Shown here: one piece after another, positions 47,911 to 58,995 of the stretch | Numbering within the stretch: position 1 is the stretch's first letter | Layout of the letters: every line of letters begins with the position of its first letter | NCBI GenBank assembly: GCA_033002965.1 | Contig: JAURVB010012387.1 | Location: 92,807 to 156,806 of the forward strand | Length of the DNA: 64,000 nt | Direction: 5' to 3' | Origin: Piper betle | Lineage: Eukaryota > Streptophyta > Magnoliopsida > Piperales > Piperaceae | Notes under the pieces: generated by a model | What the model saw: the letters and a program-made list of their open reading frames with translations, nothing else | Told to the model about the DNA's origin: nothing | Database searches by the model: none | Made by a program: the position numbers and the translations under genes

Positions 47911-48420
47911 TCAATTTTATTTGTTGGGATGAGCACTTACCTATCTAGTGGAGTACTCTTACAACAACAGCTATCAGGCCATGATAGGAATGACACCATT
48001 CAAGGCATTACACGGCTCACCATGTCGATCCCCAGTGTATTGGGTATAGGGTAGTGAGCTAGTAGTAGTTGGGCCATAGATGATCAGGAGACATAGTAAG
48101 TGATAATGCAGATCAGGAAGAGGATGAGGTCAGCTTAGGATAGGTAGAAAGTTATACTGATCAGTATAGACATGATGTTCATTTCGTGTTAGGATATCAT
48201 GTTCTCTTGAAGGTCTCTCCGACTAAGGGAAACACAAGATTCGTGATGTGAGGGAAACTTAGTATGTGATATATTGGACCGTTTGATGTGATCGAGTGCA
48301 TTGGACCAGTGGGCATTGCCGCCTCACCTATCAGTTGTGTACAATGTCTTCCATATGTCGATGCAGAAGGAATACCATCCAAACAACTCTCATGTTTTCA
48401 ATTTCATAGAGATGAGCTAT
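47911..48420 (+). pseudogene. Tekay integrase, C-terminal part
   Basis: The core resumes with WDEHLP (47924-47941), then, with a frame slip, [10 protein letters not shown] and [18 protein letters not shown], the conserved end of the gypsy integrase core. Degraded GPY/F-like sequence follows to 48420 with many stops. Confidence 0.75.
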
Positions 48421-48650
48421 AAGCAGACCTGATGTATCCAGAAGATGCAATTCAAATTGAGGATCGTAGAGTGAAGATTCTTCGAAGAAAAGAAGTTCCC
48501 CTAGTAAGAGTGCAATGGAATCGAGGAGGAGTTGAAGAATCTACATGGGAATGCAAAAATGAGATGAAGAAGCCATACCCGGAGATAGATCCACGAGCTT
48601 CACAACCAGGTACCTTACTAGAGATTTTTTTTTTAGATTGTGGATGACTT
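48421..48650 (+). pseudogene. Integrase C-terminal chromodomain
   Basis: The 71-codon frame at 48432-48647 contains YPEDAIQIEDRRVKILRRKE, VPLVRVQWNRGGVEESTWEC and KNEMKKPYPEI, a clear chromodomain of the Tekay/Del type (W...G..E.TWE core). Such domains steer integration toward marked chromatin, usually heterochromatin. It is open here but lies downstream of a broken polyprotein. Confidence 0.85.
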
Positions 48651-48689
48651 TGAAACTTCCTTCGTTAAAATTTCAAAGACAATTTTTTT

Positions 48690-48704
48690 CTAATGAGGAA
48701 TTGT
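48690..48704 (+). other. Polypurine tract region
   Basis: AATGAGGAATTG directly before the 3' LTR start at 48705 is the expected position and type of the plus-strand primer in Del-type elements. Confidence 0.6.
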
Positions 48705-51539
48705 TGTAAAACACATGACTCGAATCAGAGTTTTACTTAGTGAACCAGCCGGTTCAACCATCGATTCGAGTCAAGTCAGTTTCATGTACCGCGTGCTGAG
48801 TCGAGGCTAGTCATGAGTTATGAGCGATAAGGGTCAAGTGTACCTAAGTATATGATGATAACGTTGGAAAGATGGTGAGAAATGAGTTATCACTATATAT
48901 GAAAGTATGCAATATATTGTTTTTATGTATTTGATCGTAGAAATATTTTAGGTCGAATAACACATTAGGATGTGTTGTAGAGCAATTTGGGTGGGCTATT
49001 AGTTATCGAACATGTCATTGTGATGCTATGGTCTGTATTTTATTTTATGTGATTTTCCCCTATTTTTTTGAATTTATTACAAGTTAGTTATTATTTTTTA
49101 CTTGAGCAGAAGCCAAGTCAACTTTTATTTAGAAAATTGCCACCGACCCATTTCTTCTCCACCCGACACCTACCCCCTCCGAACCCTCGCCGCCGCCATT
49201 GTGTTTGCCTTCGACACTACTTTTGGCCATCTCCCTGGCACCACTCGACGCTGCCGGTCACCGTTTGAATATTGCCGACCATTCCCCCCACCATCCGGCC
49301 GACACCCAGCCTCCTCGACGCGACTAAGCCATTGCTATTGTGCTGCTCTCCCATCACCAACCCTGCCACTAGCGACCGTCGTCACCGCCATCCAGTTGCG
49401 GTCTTGACGTCGCCGACCCTTTCACAACCTTCCCCAACTGGAGCAAAGCCCAGCACTACCCATCCTTGCCAAGTCTCGTCACCCTACCACCGACCGCCCC
49501 TAATTTGCCTCTTTTCGGCTAATCGCCACCTCTGCTGAACATGTCAACATCGTAGATGTGTCGGGCTTTGCAAACCAGTGCCAACAGTACCCCATGCAAC
49601 AATTATCCCACCTATAGCCGCCAGCGGCTGCAATAGTCACCGGAAAATTTCCGAAAGGTCGCCAGAAAACCATTGGAAACCGCTAGAAAACCACCAAAAT
49701 CACCGAAAAACCAGATTTACTAGATTTCACTGGATCTTTCACTAAGCTCATCTAGTCGTACCCTATCAAACTTTGGACGCCGTTGATTGCTGAATTCGAG
49801 CTTCGAGACATGCGATGAAACCCTATTTGTCGCTAATTACCGACGGGAGGTATAATATCCTCCGATTTATTTATTTAAAATCGATGATTGTTAGAGCAAC
49901 ATGTTAGGATTGATGAGTTGACATGCTAGATATTTTTGTTGAAAATAAAAACATAAAATATGAATTTCCTGATTGAAGTGTATTAAAACAGAAGCTGCGG
50001 AACTAATTAGGTAAACTAAGTAATTGTCGTAATATAATGCAACGTAGAGTAGGAAGGCTTATGTGTGATTGATGTGTGATGTGGTGTGTATATGCTATAG
50101 GATGTTTGATGCATCATTCAGTTAGCCGACATTAGCTTTTAGTTTGATGTGTAGGTACTAAGTAGGAGCTCGCCGGCTAGGCTTGTGGACACAATTGGAG
50201 CTTTCACTAGGTTCGGTTAGGACTCGCACCCAATTTGTTGTCTCATTCTATCGTGATTTGTTTTAATAGATAAGTGGACGTCTCGAGTGGTGGATTTATT
50301 GTATCCCACTCTACACGGGCCATTTAGCCGATCATATTTCCAAATTAATAACCCTCGAGGATGAGATCCCTTATGTTTGTTTTCGAACTCAGATCCAGCT
50401 CATGATACCTTTGGGCCTATTATACTGAATTCCCTACCCAGGCCTATGTATATGTAGTTTTTACATTATCAGTGAGATGCGTGACGAGGGAAAAAGATGG
50501 CCACATATTAAGATAAGGCATGTGTTTGTCAAAGCGGGCTCTGGAACTGGTGAGCATCCACTCTATTCTCAAGAGATACTGATAACTCCACCTTTGAGTT
50601 CCTCAAACCCGAAGAAGTATGGAGGTTTACTGGTACTGCTCGGTAGCACATGTTTAGACTTGTGGTTTAAAAGGGTACTGAAGGTGGATTCCAGAGAGCA
50701 CTTGACCTCTGTACTTAGGGCCAAGAGTAATACAGAGGATATAGAGGGATGAGAAGAAAGAGAATGATTTTCCTGCGCAAAGGGAAAGCTTAAATGGCTA
50801 AGGAAAGAGAATGATATGGAAAGGAGAGACTGCCCGAAGTCGACGGCTCCCATTACTGCCCTTATGAGAGTTCTTGAAGAAGAATAATGAAGTTTTTATT
50901 CATTAGGATAAGTCACTTTGTTATTAGTTATTTCTTGACCAGTAACACTTCTTACTTACAATTGTTTTATTATATATATAGGTGAGAATCATGATGAATG
51001 AGCATCGTTGGGACTACGAAGGAGCAACAATGAAATTGCGCACACATGTACTTGCCGATTGTAATTGGTGATGTGCTGAACTGTGTGGATAATGAATTTG
51101 AATGATATTTTGTAAATCGCTATAGATATCATGCATGTGAATGAAAATGAACTAGGTGAGCTATAGAGCTAGGATAACTAGAATGTGAAACATCTTATAT
51201 TTGGATTGTGTTTTTACATATTATTGCTTGTTGTTGATAGGGTGGCCTCTATTAGACTTTTAGGGGAGACTCTTGTCCGTTTCGTTTTCAAAATAGATAT
51301 TTCTTTTGAACTTTTCATTTGTTTGGTTTGTTTGTTTATTTGTTTGTACATTATGACATGCATGTAGTACAACGTTAGAACCCAAACATCTCATTCATGC
51401 TTTGCATGGTGCATCATCATCTTGAGACGCCAAGGGTAGATCAAGGTCGGCTTAACCAAATCAACTAGATTAACAAACGGTTAGGTTGCCGATAACATTT
51501 TCGGGTTGGTTCATGAGTAAACTGAAATGGTGTCTTACA
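48705..51539 (+). repeat. 3' LTR (LTR A), most complete copy
   Basis: A 2835-bp LTR from TGTAAAACACATGACT to GTCTTACA. It contains the GACTCGAGTC-like core, a GC-rich block (49140-49630), the RNA-start half and an AT-rich 3' part. It is about 1.1 kb longer than the 5' LTR and serves as reference for the solo copies at 17880-27459. The frames at 49068-49538 and 50477-50752 are LTR sequence, not genes. Confidence 0.85.
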
Positions 51540-51544
51540 TCTGG

Positions 51545-51900
51545 CAAGATAGTTCGAGAGGGGAGGGGAAGGAGAGGATGGCAAGTTTGCCTAGGGGGGG
51601 GCGCGGTGTGGGGGGGAACATGTTTTGAAATTGTAGAAAGGAAGTACAAAAGATAGGAGTGGCAAAGTGCATAGTTGGCTGGGCTTTCTTTTAAAAAATA
51701 AAGGAAAATAGGGTTTGTTTCTAAATTAGGTTAATCAACCATTTTTCTAATCCGTTTTCATCAAGTTATTATTTTTGTAGGAGATACTAATGTATTAAAA
51801 GAAAGAAGTCAACAAATCTAAGATGTCTTTCCTTGACTCATTTTAGATGATATAAATATACTTTCATTTCTTTATTATGTCAAATAGATGATTCCCTAAT
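51545..51900. other. Short gene-free junction
   Basis: Sequence between the chromovirus target duplication and the first recognisable pararetroviral coding fragment. It holds a G-rich run at 51593-51618. No gene is seen. Confidence 0.35.
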
Positions 51901-51926
51901 TTTGGAAAGAAAGATTTCTATTTGAA

Positions 51927-52330
51927 TTGTCGCTACTCTTTGTTGAAAGGGTAAGAAATCGTCTAAGAAGCCAATATAATGGAATCGTTCTTTATTCTAT
52001 ATTTACCTTTGGTAAATTAATCAATGATATTGTTGCAGAAGGATTATCCTCGTGTAATGATCTAGATCTTAAAAATCAATTAAAGAAACAACGTTATATA
52101 CATAGAAAAAGTTAGGACAATTTAATAATCAATTTGGTAGTTTTTCTCATACTGTTCCTACTTCCTTAGCCTCAACAAAAAGAAAACCTTTCTTTTAGGG
52201 GGAAGAGAAGACAAACCAAAATTAATAGGAAGTCACAAAAACTTAAATTTTAAACAGCAAACAAAACAAATTTGGTTAAAAACAATTAGTTTGTTGGGAT
52301 TGTGGTCATCCTAGAAACCACTGTAAAGTA
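51927..52330 (+). pseudogene. Pararetroviral coat-protein remnant
   Basis: The 62-codon frame 51927-52115 includes a LINDIVAEGLSSCNDLDL segment, like the C-terminal half of caulimovirid coat proteins. After a stop and shifts, CWDCGHPRNHC near 52287-52319 looks like the coat-protein zinc knuckle, with one residue fewer than the usual CX2CX4HX4C spacing. The N-terminus is missing or too decayed to see. Confidence 0.65.
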
Positions 52331-52940
52331 AAATGAAAGCTAAATGTTTTACCTATATCTAATGATGAAAAACAAAGACTTTTAGATTTATTATCCGATG
52401 ATGATTATGATCTAGGATTATTAGAATTAGAAGAATCTTAATCTTCTAATTGGATATCAGATAATAGTGATAATAGTAAAGATAAAAATTTAGAATGCAA
52501 ATGTGATCATTTTAACACTATAATGGAACTTAATGGATTAAGTATTAATATGATCACAACTCAAGAATCATTCCTTTGGAATTTGATAGACTCTATCTCA
52601 AATAAAGAACAACAGAGAAAAATAATAGAACAGGTTCTAGTAGCTAGTAAACAAAAGAAACTTAAACCTAAAGTTAAAGTTATAGTAAATCCTGATTATA
52701 TCATGAGAGAAGTATTAAGTAGAATGAAAAAGTAAAAACAATTGACTATTCAAGATCTTAGAATAGAAATCAACACACTTAAAACATTAGTAGCACAATT
52801 AAGAAGAACAGAAATTCTTGAATTAGGAAATCTTGAAAAAGAAGTAGAACAAGAATATTTAGAAAATCTAGAAGATTTGAAAATATTTGAAAATTCCGAA
52901 TTCCACATAGGAGAATCGTCTAAAAGAAGAAAACACTAAT
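52331..52940 (+). pseudogene. Pararetroviral spacer region with coiled coil
   Basis: Frames at 52523-52735 and 52742-52939 follow the coat-protein part. The first contains a run of Lys/Val/Glu-rich sequence; the second (QDLRIEINTLKTLVAQL) has heptad-like Leu/Ile spacing and ends KRRKH. An acidic stretch (SDDDYDLGLLELEES) at 52395-52440 precedes them. I cannot assign a function. The expected protease between this region and RT is not recognisable. Confidence 0.5.
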
Positions 52941-53109
52941 GAATACTTAAATGTTATTGAACAAACAATTTTTTGAAGATATGTAATAAAAATTAAAATA
53001 ATTATTATTAAAAAATTTACATCGAAATAGTCAATATGAAATGTAAGAGCACTGTAGAGCGTTAAACTTCTTTTGTGAAGTGTTAAATTATAAACCATTA
53101 AATAAAATT

Positions 53110-53720
53110 CTTAAATGTATTAGATATCATATTCCAATGAAAAGAGATTTGCTCAAAAGACTATATGAAGCAAAAAAATTTAGTTAATTTGATTTAAAAT
53201 CATAGAAAAAGATAAATACTATATTGCATTTAATGTCCATTTGGACAATTTGAATAGAAAGTAAGGCCTTTTAGATTAAAAAATGTCCATTATGAATTCC
53301 AAAATATTATGATTGATATTTGTAATGCATATGTCCACTTCATAATTATTTATATTGATGATGCATTAGTCTATATCAAAAGTATTGAACAACATTTTCA
53401 ACACCTTGCCAAGTTTCATAAAATTGTGAAAACCAATAGTATCACGTCTTGTAAAAAAGAAAATGAACTTATTCCAAACTAAAATAAAATATTTGATACA
53501 AGTGATTGAATCAGTCTGCCCAATTCAATGAGTTATTGAATTATCTAATAAATTCCATGATGAATTAAAGGACAAAACACAATTACAAAGATTTATAGAA
53601 AGTTTGAATGATGTGTATGAATTTTATAAAGATTTTGCTAAAGATTGTAAATTATTATGACAAAAGTTAAAAAAACCACTCCACCATGGAGTGATGCTTA
53701 TACTAACTATAAAGTAAAAA
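53110..53720 (+). pseudogene. Pararetroviral reverse transcriptase remnant
   Basis: Scattered over several frames are recognisable RT pieces: AKKFS near 53170, CPFGQFE and RPFRLKN near 53230-53280, and a catalytic YIDD codon run at 53351-53362 that is itself intact. Matches continue to about 53700. At least four frame changes and several stops break it. I describe only the separate pieces as they stand. Confidence 0.8.
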
Positions 53721-53739
53721 GTAAAATATATTTCTTACT

Positions 53740-54130
53740 CAAGTTTGCTTGAACCTAATGCTTTAAAAATAGTTGAAATTGATGCATCTGATTTAGGATT
53801 TGGATAAATATTAAAACAAAATATAAATAAAAGGAATGTAATAATCATTTACTATTCAAGTCATTGGAAACCTACGAACAAAAGTATTCTACAAATAAGA
53901 AAAAATATTTAGTATTGTTAAATGTTTCTTAAAGTTTCAAGATGATCTTTTGAATAAAAAATCCTACTATAAATTGATTGCAAAACTATTAAATATATTT
54001 TAGGAAAAGATGTTAAAAACCTTGCCTCCAAAAATATATTTCCACGATGGCAGACCTTATGAGCCATTTTTTACATTGACATTGAATGTATAAAGGGAGA
54101 GTCTAACTCTTCCCAATTTTTTAACTAGTG
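53740..54130 (+). pseudogene. Pararetroviral RNase H remnant
   Basis: IDASDLGFG near 53778-53805 supplies the first catalytic Asp and fits the start of caulimovirid RNase H. Later fragments (RWQTL near 54045, FLTSEY near 54118) fit its end. Stops are present near 53807 and 53910, and frames change. It follows the RT remnant directly. Confidence 0.78.
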
Positions 54131-55600
54131 AATATTTTGTAACAACCTAGCCCAAAGTGTAACATAATGACTTAAGTTATTTTATAGAAAGTGACTACCT
54201 AAGTTAAAGAGTCATTCTTCTACCACCGATGACTCTTATAAACTAATTAGCCTTTATATTAAGAAACCATTCTTACTTTGTGTATGCTTCATTGATGAAG
54301 TTCTACAAATTGCCCAAAAAGAAAATCTAGTTTCATGTACTATATGATATCTCCCTCATTTTTCACATTTTCCAGTTAGCTCTAGAAAATCTAAATATTA
54401 CTGTGAGCTTATTCTCCAAGATATTGGATCCCGTATCTTTTCCCATAAATTTTGTGGAAATATCCATAGTCATCGTCAAATTCCATATAATCTTTAGAAT
54501 TACGAAATATGCAATTAATAATTATAAAAGTTATTTCATATGAAGAATATGGAATTCCTAATGTCATGAGATGACTTATGTCTCTATACAATGTCTAGGT
54601 ATCTCTTATGAATATAACTATTGGGATTATATTAGTTTTGATTGAAAACATTTCTATATCGAAACAGCTTTAGTAAACATTTTTGGTTTTTTTGTCTTGA
54701 TTTATCCAAGCTAATTAATTTCCCATCTTGGTTTGCCCTATGGCTCCAAGATTTTGGTCCCAATGTGAATTTCCTCCCTTATTTATTTAATTAAAAAATA
54801 TGAGATATTTAATAAAAGGCTTTTGAAAGAAAATATAACCATACTTTTTTCCATTTCCTTGTGTTCTAGAGGATCCCTTGGGCTCTTTCCTGGCAATATA
54901 CAATTGGTGTAAAAAATGGTTACCCTATCCTTGCTCAATAAATCTATATTAGATAGTGGGATAAATGAAATTCTCAAATTAATCTTTATCTTTTACCCCT
55001 CTTGAATCATGTCTTTCCAATTCATCAAAATCCAAAGAATCGGCTTCCATGAATTCAGCCATTATAATCGAGTCGGTCTCAATTTCAACTCACAAAGAGT
55101 TGGTGTCCATGATCTGAGACACCGTGTCAGCATCATTCCCACCAACGTTCTACATGTCTCAAGCTCTCATTTTGCACGTTCTTTAAGTTAAAGAAAAAGA
55201 GCCTCGTCTAAATAAAGCATAAGTTTTGCAAAAGACACAACAACAATTATTCCCTCCATTTTCTCCTATAATTATGGTTCTACAAGATATTGATGAAGTA
55301 CATACAACAATTATGACTACTCTATCTCCTGACATAATTGAAAATCATGTCCACATAAGCCCATGTTATTTGCTATGTCATCTGCTACATCTCTGTCATC
55401 TGCCATGTCAGCTTCTGATGTCACTGCTCACATCATCCTTTGATGTCACTGCCTACATCATCCTCTGACTTCACTACTTCAGTCATCCGGTTGCCGGTAA
55501 CTATTGACCGACTTACTAGGTTGCTATCCAAACTTCTACAAATTCAGACGCGAAGCTTTTCAATCAGAGTTATTGCAAACCTAGTTCTCTTAAATATTAA
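54131..55600 (+). other. Unassigned pararetroviral tract and upstream promoter region
   Basis: Beyond RNase H I see only short frames (for example 55009-55191 and 55226-55468) with no recognised domain. A translational transactivator or a spacer could lie here, but nothing supports either. At 55370-55475 the phrase TGATGTCACTGC recurs twice within a TC-rich tract, upstream of the TATA box, where caulimovirid enhancers usually sit. Confidence 0.35.
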
Positions 55601-55615
55601 CTCCTCTCACTTCCC

Positions 55616-55622
55616 TATAAAA
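55616..55622 (+). promoter_or_regulatory. Probable pregenomic-RNA TATA box of the pararetrovirus
   Basis: TATAAAA follows a pyrimidine-rich stretch (CTCCTCTCACTTCCC). An AATAAA signal lies about 150 bp downstream at 55764-55769. Promoter followed closely by a polyadenylation signal, downstream of RNase H, is the caulimovirid arrangement. Confidence 0.6.
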
Positions 55623-55750
55623 TACCTAATTCATATGAGTGTGTAAGTTTGTCCGAGTATGTGAGTTTGATTTGAATATTTGAGTATGTGAGCTTGTAAG
55701 AAGAATGCAAGTTTGTAAAAGAAGTTAACTTATAGAGTTTCCCTGTACAA

Positions 55751-55929
55751 AACTTTAAGTTTGAATAAAGTTTGTAAGATACTATTTATTAATAAAAGTT
55801 TATATTGAAGACAAAAGTTCCTTGAATTATACCACTGAAGACAAAACATGATTCCCCTAGTTATATCACTCAAGGAGAACTTTCCTTTTCTTTAATTTAG
55901 TTATATTACTAAACCCCCTAGAAGTTATA
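55751..55929 (+). repeat. Pararetroviral leader segment, copy 1
   Basis: This 179-bp segment is nearly identical to 61018-61198 and ends at the same base against a family B LTR. It carries the AATAAA signal. The final TTATA (55925-55929) could be the target site of the LTR. Confidence 0.8.
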
Positions 55930-58149
55930 TGTAATACCCCCAATTTCGGTCCACCTAAGAACCGAATGAGAAATTTTATGATTGAGTTGAGTCATTTCTG
56001 AAGTTATTGGTTTGTAAGACTCAGTAGATACAATAGATCGAAACAACCTTCTTGGTGTCATGAGAATGGAAGACAATATTAAATACACGTCAAAACACAT
56101 AAAATATAAGTAAAAGTAAGAAAAGAAATAAATGCGTTGAGCTCAAGTGTGTGTAGAATTTATCTATCCTTCCACTAAAGTCGACTCAAGATTTGCATAA
56201 CCTATATATGTTATATGAAAAACGTCAGTAATAAGTGTTATTAGTCCGAAAAATAACTAATACAATCTGACAAATGTGCATTTCATTACCCACGAAAACT
56301 TATTAAACTTCAAGATTGCCTTACATTGGGCAATGAGTAAACATACGTAAGCAAGTGTCGGCTCACATACATGGCTAATGTTCACATTCATACATACAAC
56401 ACTTACGCCTTCACATCTTCCATATTTCGCCGGCCATCCCTCCAGTGGCAAAAGGAATAGTTAAGTTAGTGCCACAAATTTCAGAAATGTGTTATGTTAT
56501 GCAGCACCGTCATACAATACACTATCTCAGGGTTTGAAGGAGTACTAGTGCGGTCCATATATATCTCCATACCACTCACTCTCTTAACATCATAACATCC
56601 AATAATACTAATAATAATAATAATGAATAAATAAAAAAAATAAAACAATAAATAAAGAAAAATCATCATTACATCCAATCATGCTAAATCATGTGAATAT
56701 GCACCACAACCAATATAGAGATTCCCGAATTATCAAAATCGGTGCAAGAACGTATGAAAATAGTTCAAACATAAGCTAAATTGGACCAAGTCAAGCTAAA
56801 CCAGACCGAACCGAATGGGCTGAACCAACCCGGTCTAGGTTAATTGGAAAATGGGCTGCGTTGGTTGGGTGGACCTAAACTAGAGTTGGACATGGGTTGG
56901 TGAACAATATCAGGTAGGCGGATGTGGACGTAGACGAGAATGTGGGCAACAGACGCAATCACGGGCAGCGGACGCAATCACGGGCAAATGGGTAAACGGG
57001 CTTGACAAGGGGTGGCGGTGTTCGTCACCAGAAAGTACTGGCCGCGGCGCAACTGGGTTCGGTGCTGGTCGGGATCGACTAGGATGTGAAGGCGGAGGTG
57101 CTGGTGGTAATGATCGGCAGAGTTTGGCCAGTGGCTAGCCAGAAATTGGTCGAAAAGGGGCGGTATTGCTGCCGTGTGTGGTGATGGCAGTGGTGATTGT
57201 GGCCACAGTGGAGGTCGGTGTCGGTCTCAAATAGAAGATCTCAGCGAGGGAAAGTTGTCGAGGTTGTTGGATCGGTCGAAGGTAGCTCGCTGGTGCTGAA
57301 AAATGACTCGAACGGTGGCGGTAGTGGAGGAAATCATCTTCAAGAATTCTGTCACTGGCCGCAACTGTGGTGGTGCTAGTGGTCATGAAGGGTACGGATA
57401 GAAAGCTGGCTGTGAAGTGGTTATTGGTGTGCCGGTCCAGTGGCCGGGGGAGATGTGAATACTCGCCGACAGCGAGCCGAAGTGGTGGTGACACTAAAGT
57501 GAAAACATCAAACATCGAGGGACATCACTGGAAATAAATGGGTGGAGCTAGGGATGAGTGTACGGCTCAGATCTTTCCTAGTGGCACGATCTAGACGTTT
57601 GACAACTCGTAATCTAGTGGGGCCCACCTATGGGTATATGCAATATACATATAGACAGAAAGCTCGAATCGAGACCGTCTAAAGTCAAAACTGACTCGAG
57701 TCTTAAAAGTGAGTCTATAGGTAGGAATCGAGGCAAGAAGGCTAAGTGTACCTTGAACCTTGAACTCAATCAAGCTGAGCCCACAGGGGCTCAATCCAAT
57801 GATCTGAAATTCCTATGTTGTATGTAAATGAAATACTGAGAAAATCTCAAATGAATAATAAATGTTGGAATGGCCTAGATCTAGGCCTAAAATCTTTGCT
57901 AACTCATGAAAATCATATGTATACATCGTGTATACACTGATAACTTATGCTCTAATATATCATAATTGAAACTATCATATGCATGTCGGGCATACTTAGA
58001 CACTATAATATCCTCATACAGGCACATGGGCCCATACTCATGGTCTAAAAATTAGTCTGGCTAGAGCTCATTCAAACCGACTCGATACTGACCTGAACAT
58101 GACAAAACTCAAATCGGGTAAAACCCTAACCCGAAAATGGGGTTTTGCA
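55930..58149 (-). repeat. LTR B, minus strand, solo copy 1
   Basis: On the minus strand it begins TGCAAAACCCCATTTTCGGG (58149) and ends GGGGTATTACA (55930). Blocks match 22636-24655 and 61199-63518. An AT-rich part of about 0.8 kb, present at 23300-24140, is missing near 56590. The GC-rich block 56810-57560 yields spurious frames (such as minus 57135-57515). It lies inside the pararetroviral sequence. Confidence 0.75.
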
Positions 58150-58307
58150 CATATAAAAAAATAAAAAAATAAAATAAAATAAAATAAAAATTTAACAATC
58201 ATTAATCATAAATAATAATAATATCATAGTTATACAATACAAGAATACATAATTAAATACACATAAATATCAACATGCATGTGAACAAACAAATAGATCA
58301 ATAAATA

Positions 58308-58354
<47 letters not shown>

Positions 58355-58995
58355 ATTGAGTGCATATAAATAAGACTAATATTAATAAGTAAATATATCA
58401 TTAATATAAATAAGTAATCATATAAACATGCATTATAATCAATAAATACACGAATAACAAGAAATGAATAATAATAATAAACAAATAAAAATAGAAAATA
58501 ATAAGTAAAAAACAATAATTATGACATGCAAACATGCTAAATCATGTGAATATGCATCTAAACTAATATAGAGGGTCTCAAATTACTAAAAGCGGTGCAA
58601 GAACGGACGAAAACAGTCCAAAAATAAACTAAACTAGATCGGACTGAGCTAAACTAGACTGAACCGAATTGGCTGAAGAAGCCTGCCCGGTCTAGGTTAA
58701 GTAAACTTTTGGGCTGGGTCAGTTGGGTTGGTTTGGAGTGATGGACACGTACACGGACATGACTGGAAACATCGGGCACGACCAGGCGGACGCAATCACG
58801 AGCAAATGGGTAAATGAGTTCGACATGGGGACTGCTGGTAAATGCTAACAGAGGCATATATGAGGTCACCGCCGGTTGGGATCGACAGTGGGGAGAATGA
58901 GGAACATGATAGTGGTGTTGTTGTTTCCCTAATGGACGCTCCCTCACTAAACCTATCATCTATGCCTGAAATCCTAATACGAGTTGAACTCCTCT
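58150..58995 (-). repeat. LTR B fragment
   Basis: Middle part of LTR B, collinear with about 61700-62560, without either terminus. It has a (TA)n(CA)n compound microsatellite at 58314-58355. It directly abuts the U3 end of solo LTR B copy 1. Confidence 0.65.

Larger units (their letters stand above)
39536..51539 (+). mobile_element. Degenerate Tekay/Del chromovirus (Ty3/gypsy)
   Basis: The full layout is present: 5' LTR 39536-41261, primer site 41266-41277, gag, protease, RT, RNase H, integrase, chromodomain, polypurine tract and 3' LTR 48705-51539. Flanks TCTTG (39531-39535) and TCTGG (51540-51544) fit a 5-bp target duplication with one change. The C-terminal chromodomain and the domain order place it in the Tekay/Del clade. 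All domains carry stops or frameshifts. Two later insertions interrupt it, at 41903-42417 and about 46069-47910. Confidence 0.9.
51900..55929 (+). mobile_element. Endogenous pararetrovirus (Caulimoviridae), left part
   Basis: Plus-strand fragments occur in caulimovirid order: coat protein C-terminal part, zinc-knuckle-like site, spacer with coiled coil, RT, RNase H, then a non-coding region with TATA box and AATAAA. There is no LTR pair and no integrase, which separates it from the gypsy elements here. Every protein is interrupted, so it is a fossil integration. The closest genus cannot be settled by eye; a petuvirus- or florendovirus-like relative is only a guess. Family B LTRs interrupt it from 55930. 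Confidence 0.8.

Noticed and set aside
57135..57515. A 126-codon minus-strand frame
   Set aside because: It lies wholly within the GC-rich part of solo LTR B; there is no domain, and homologous blocks in other copies do not keep the frame.
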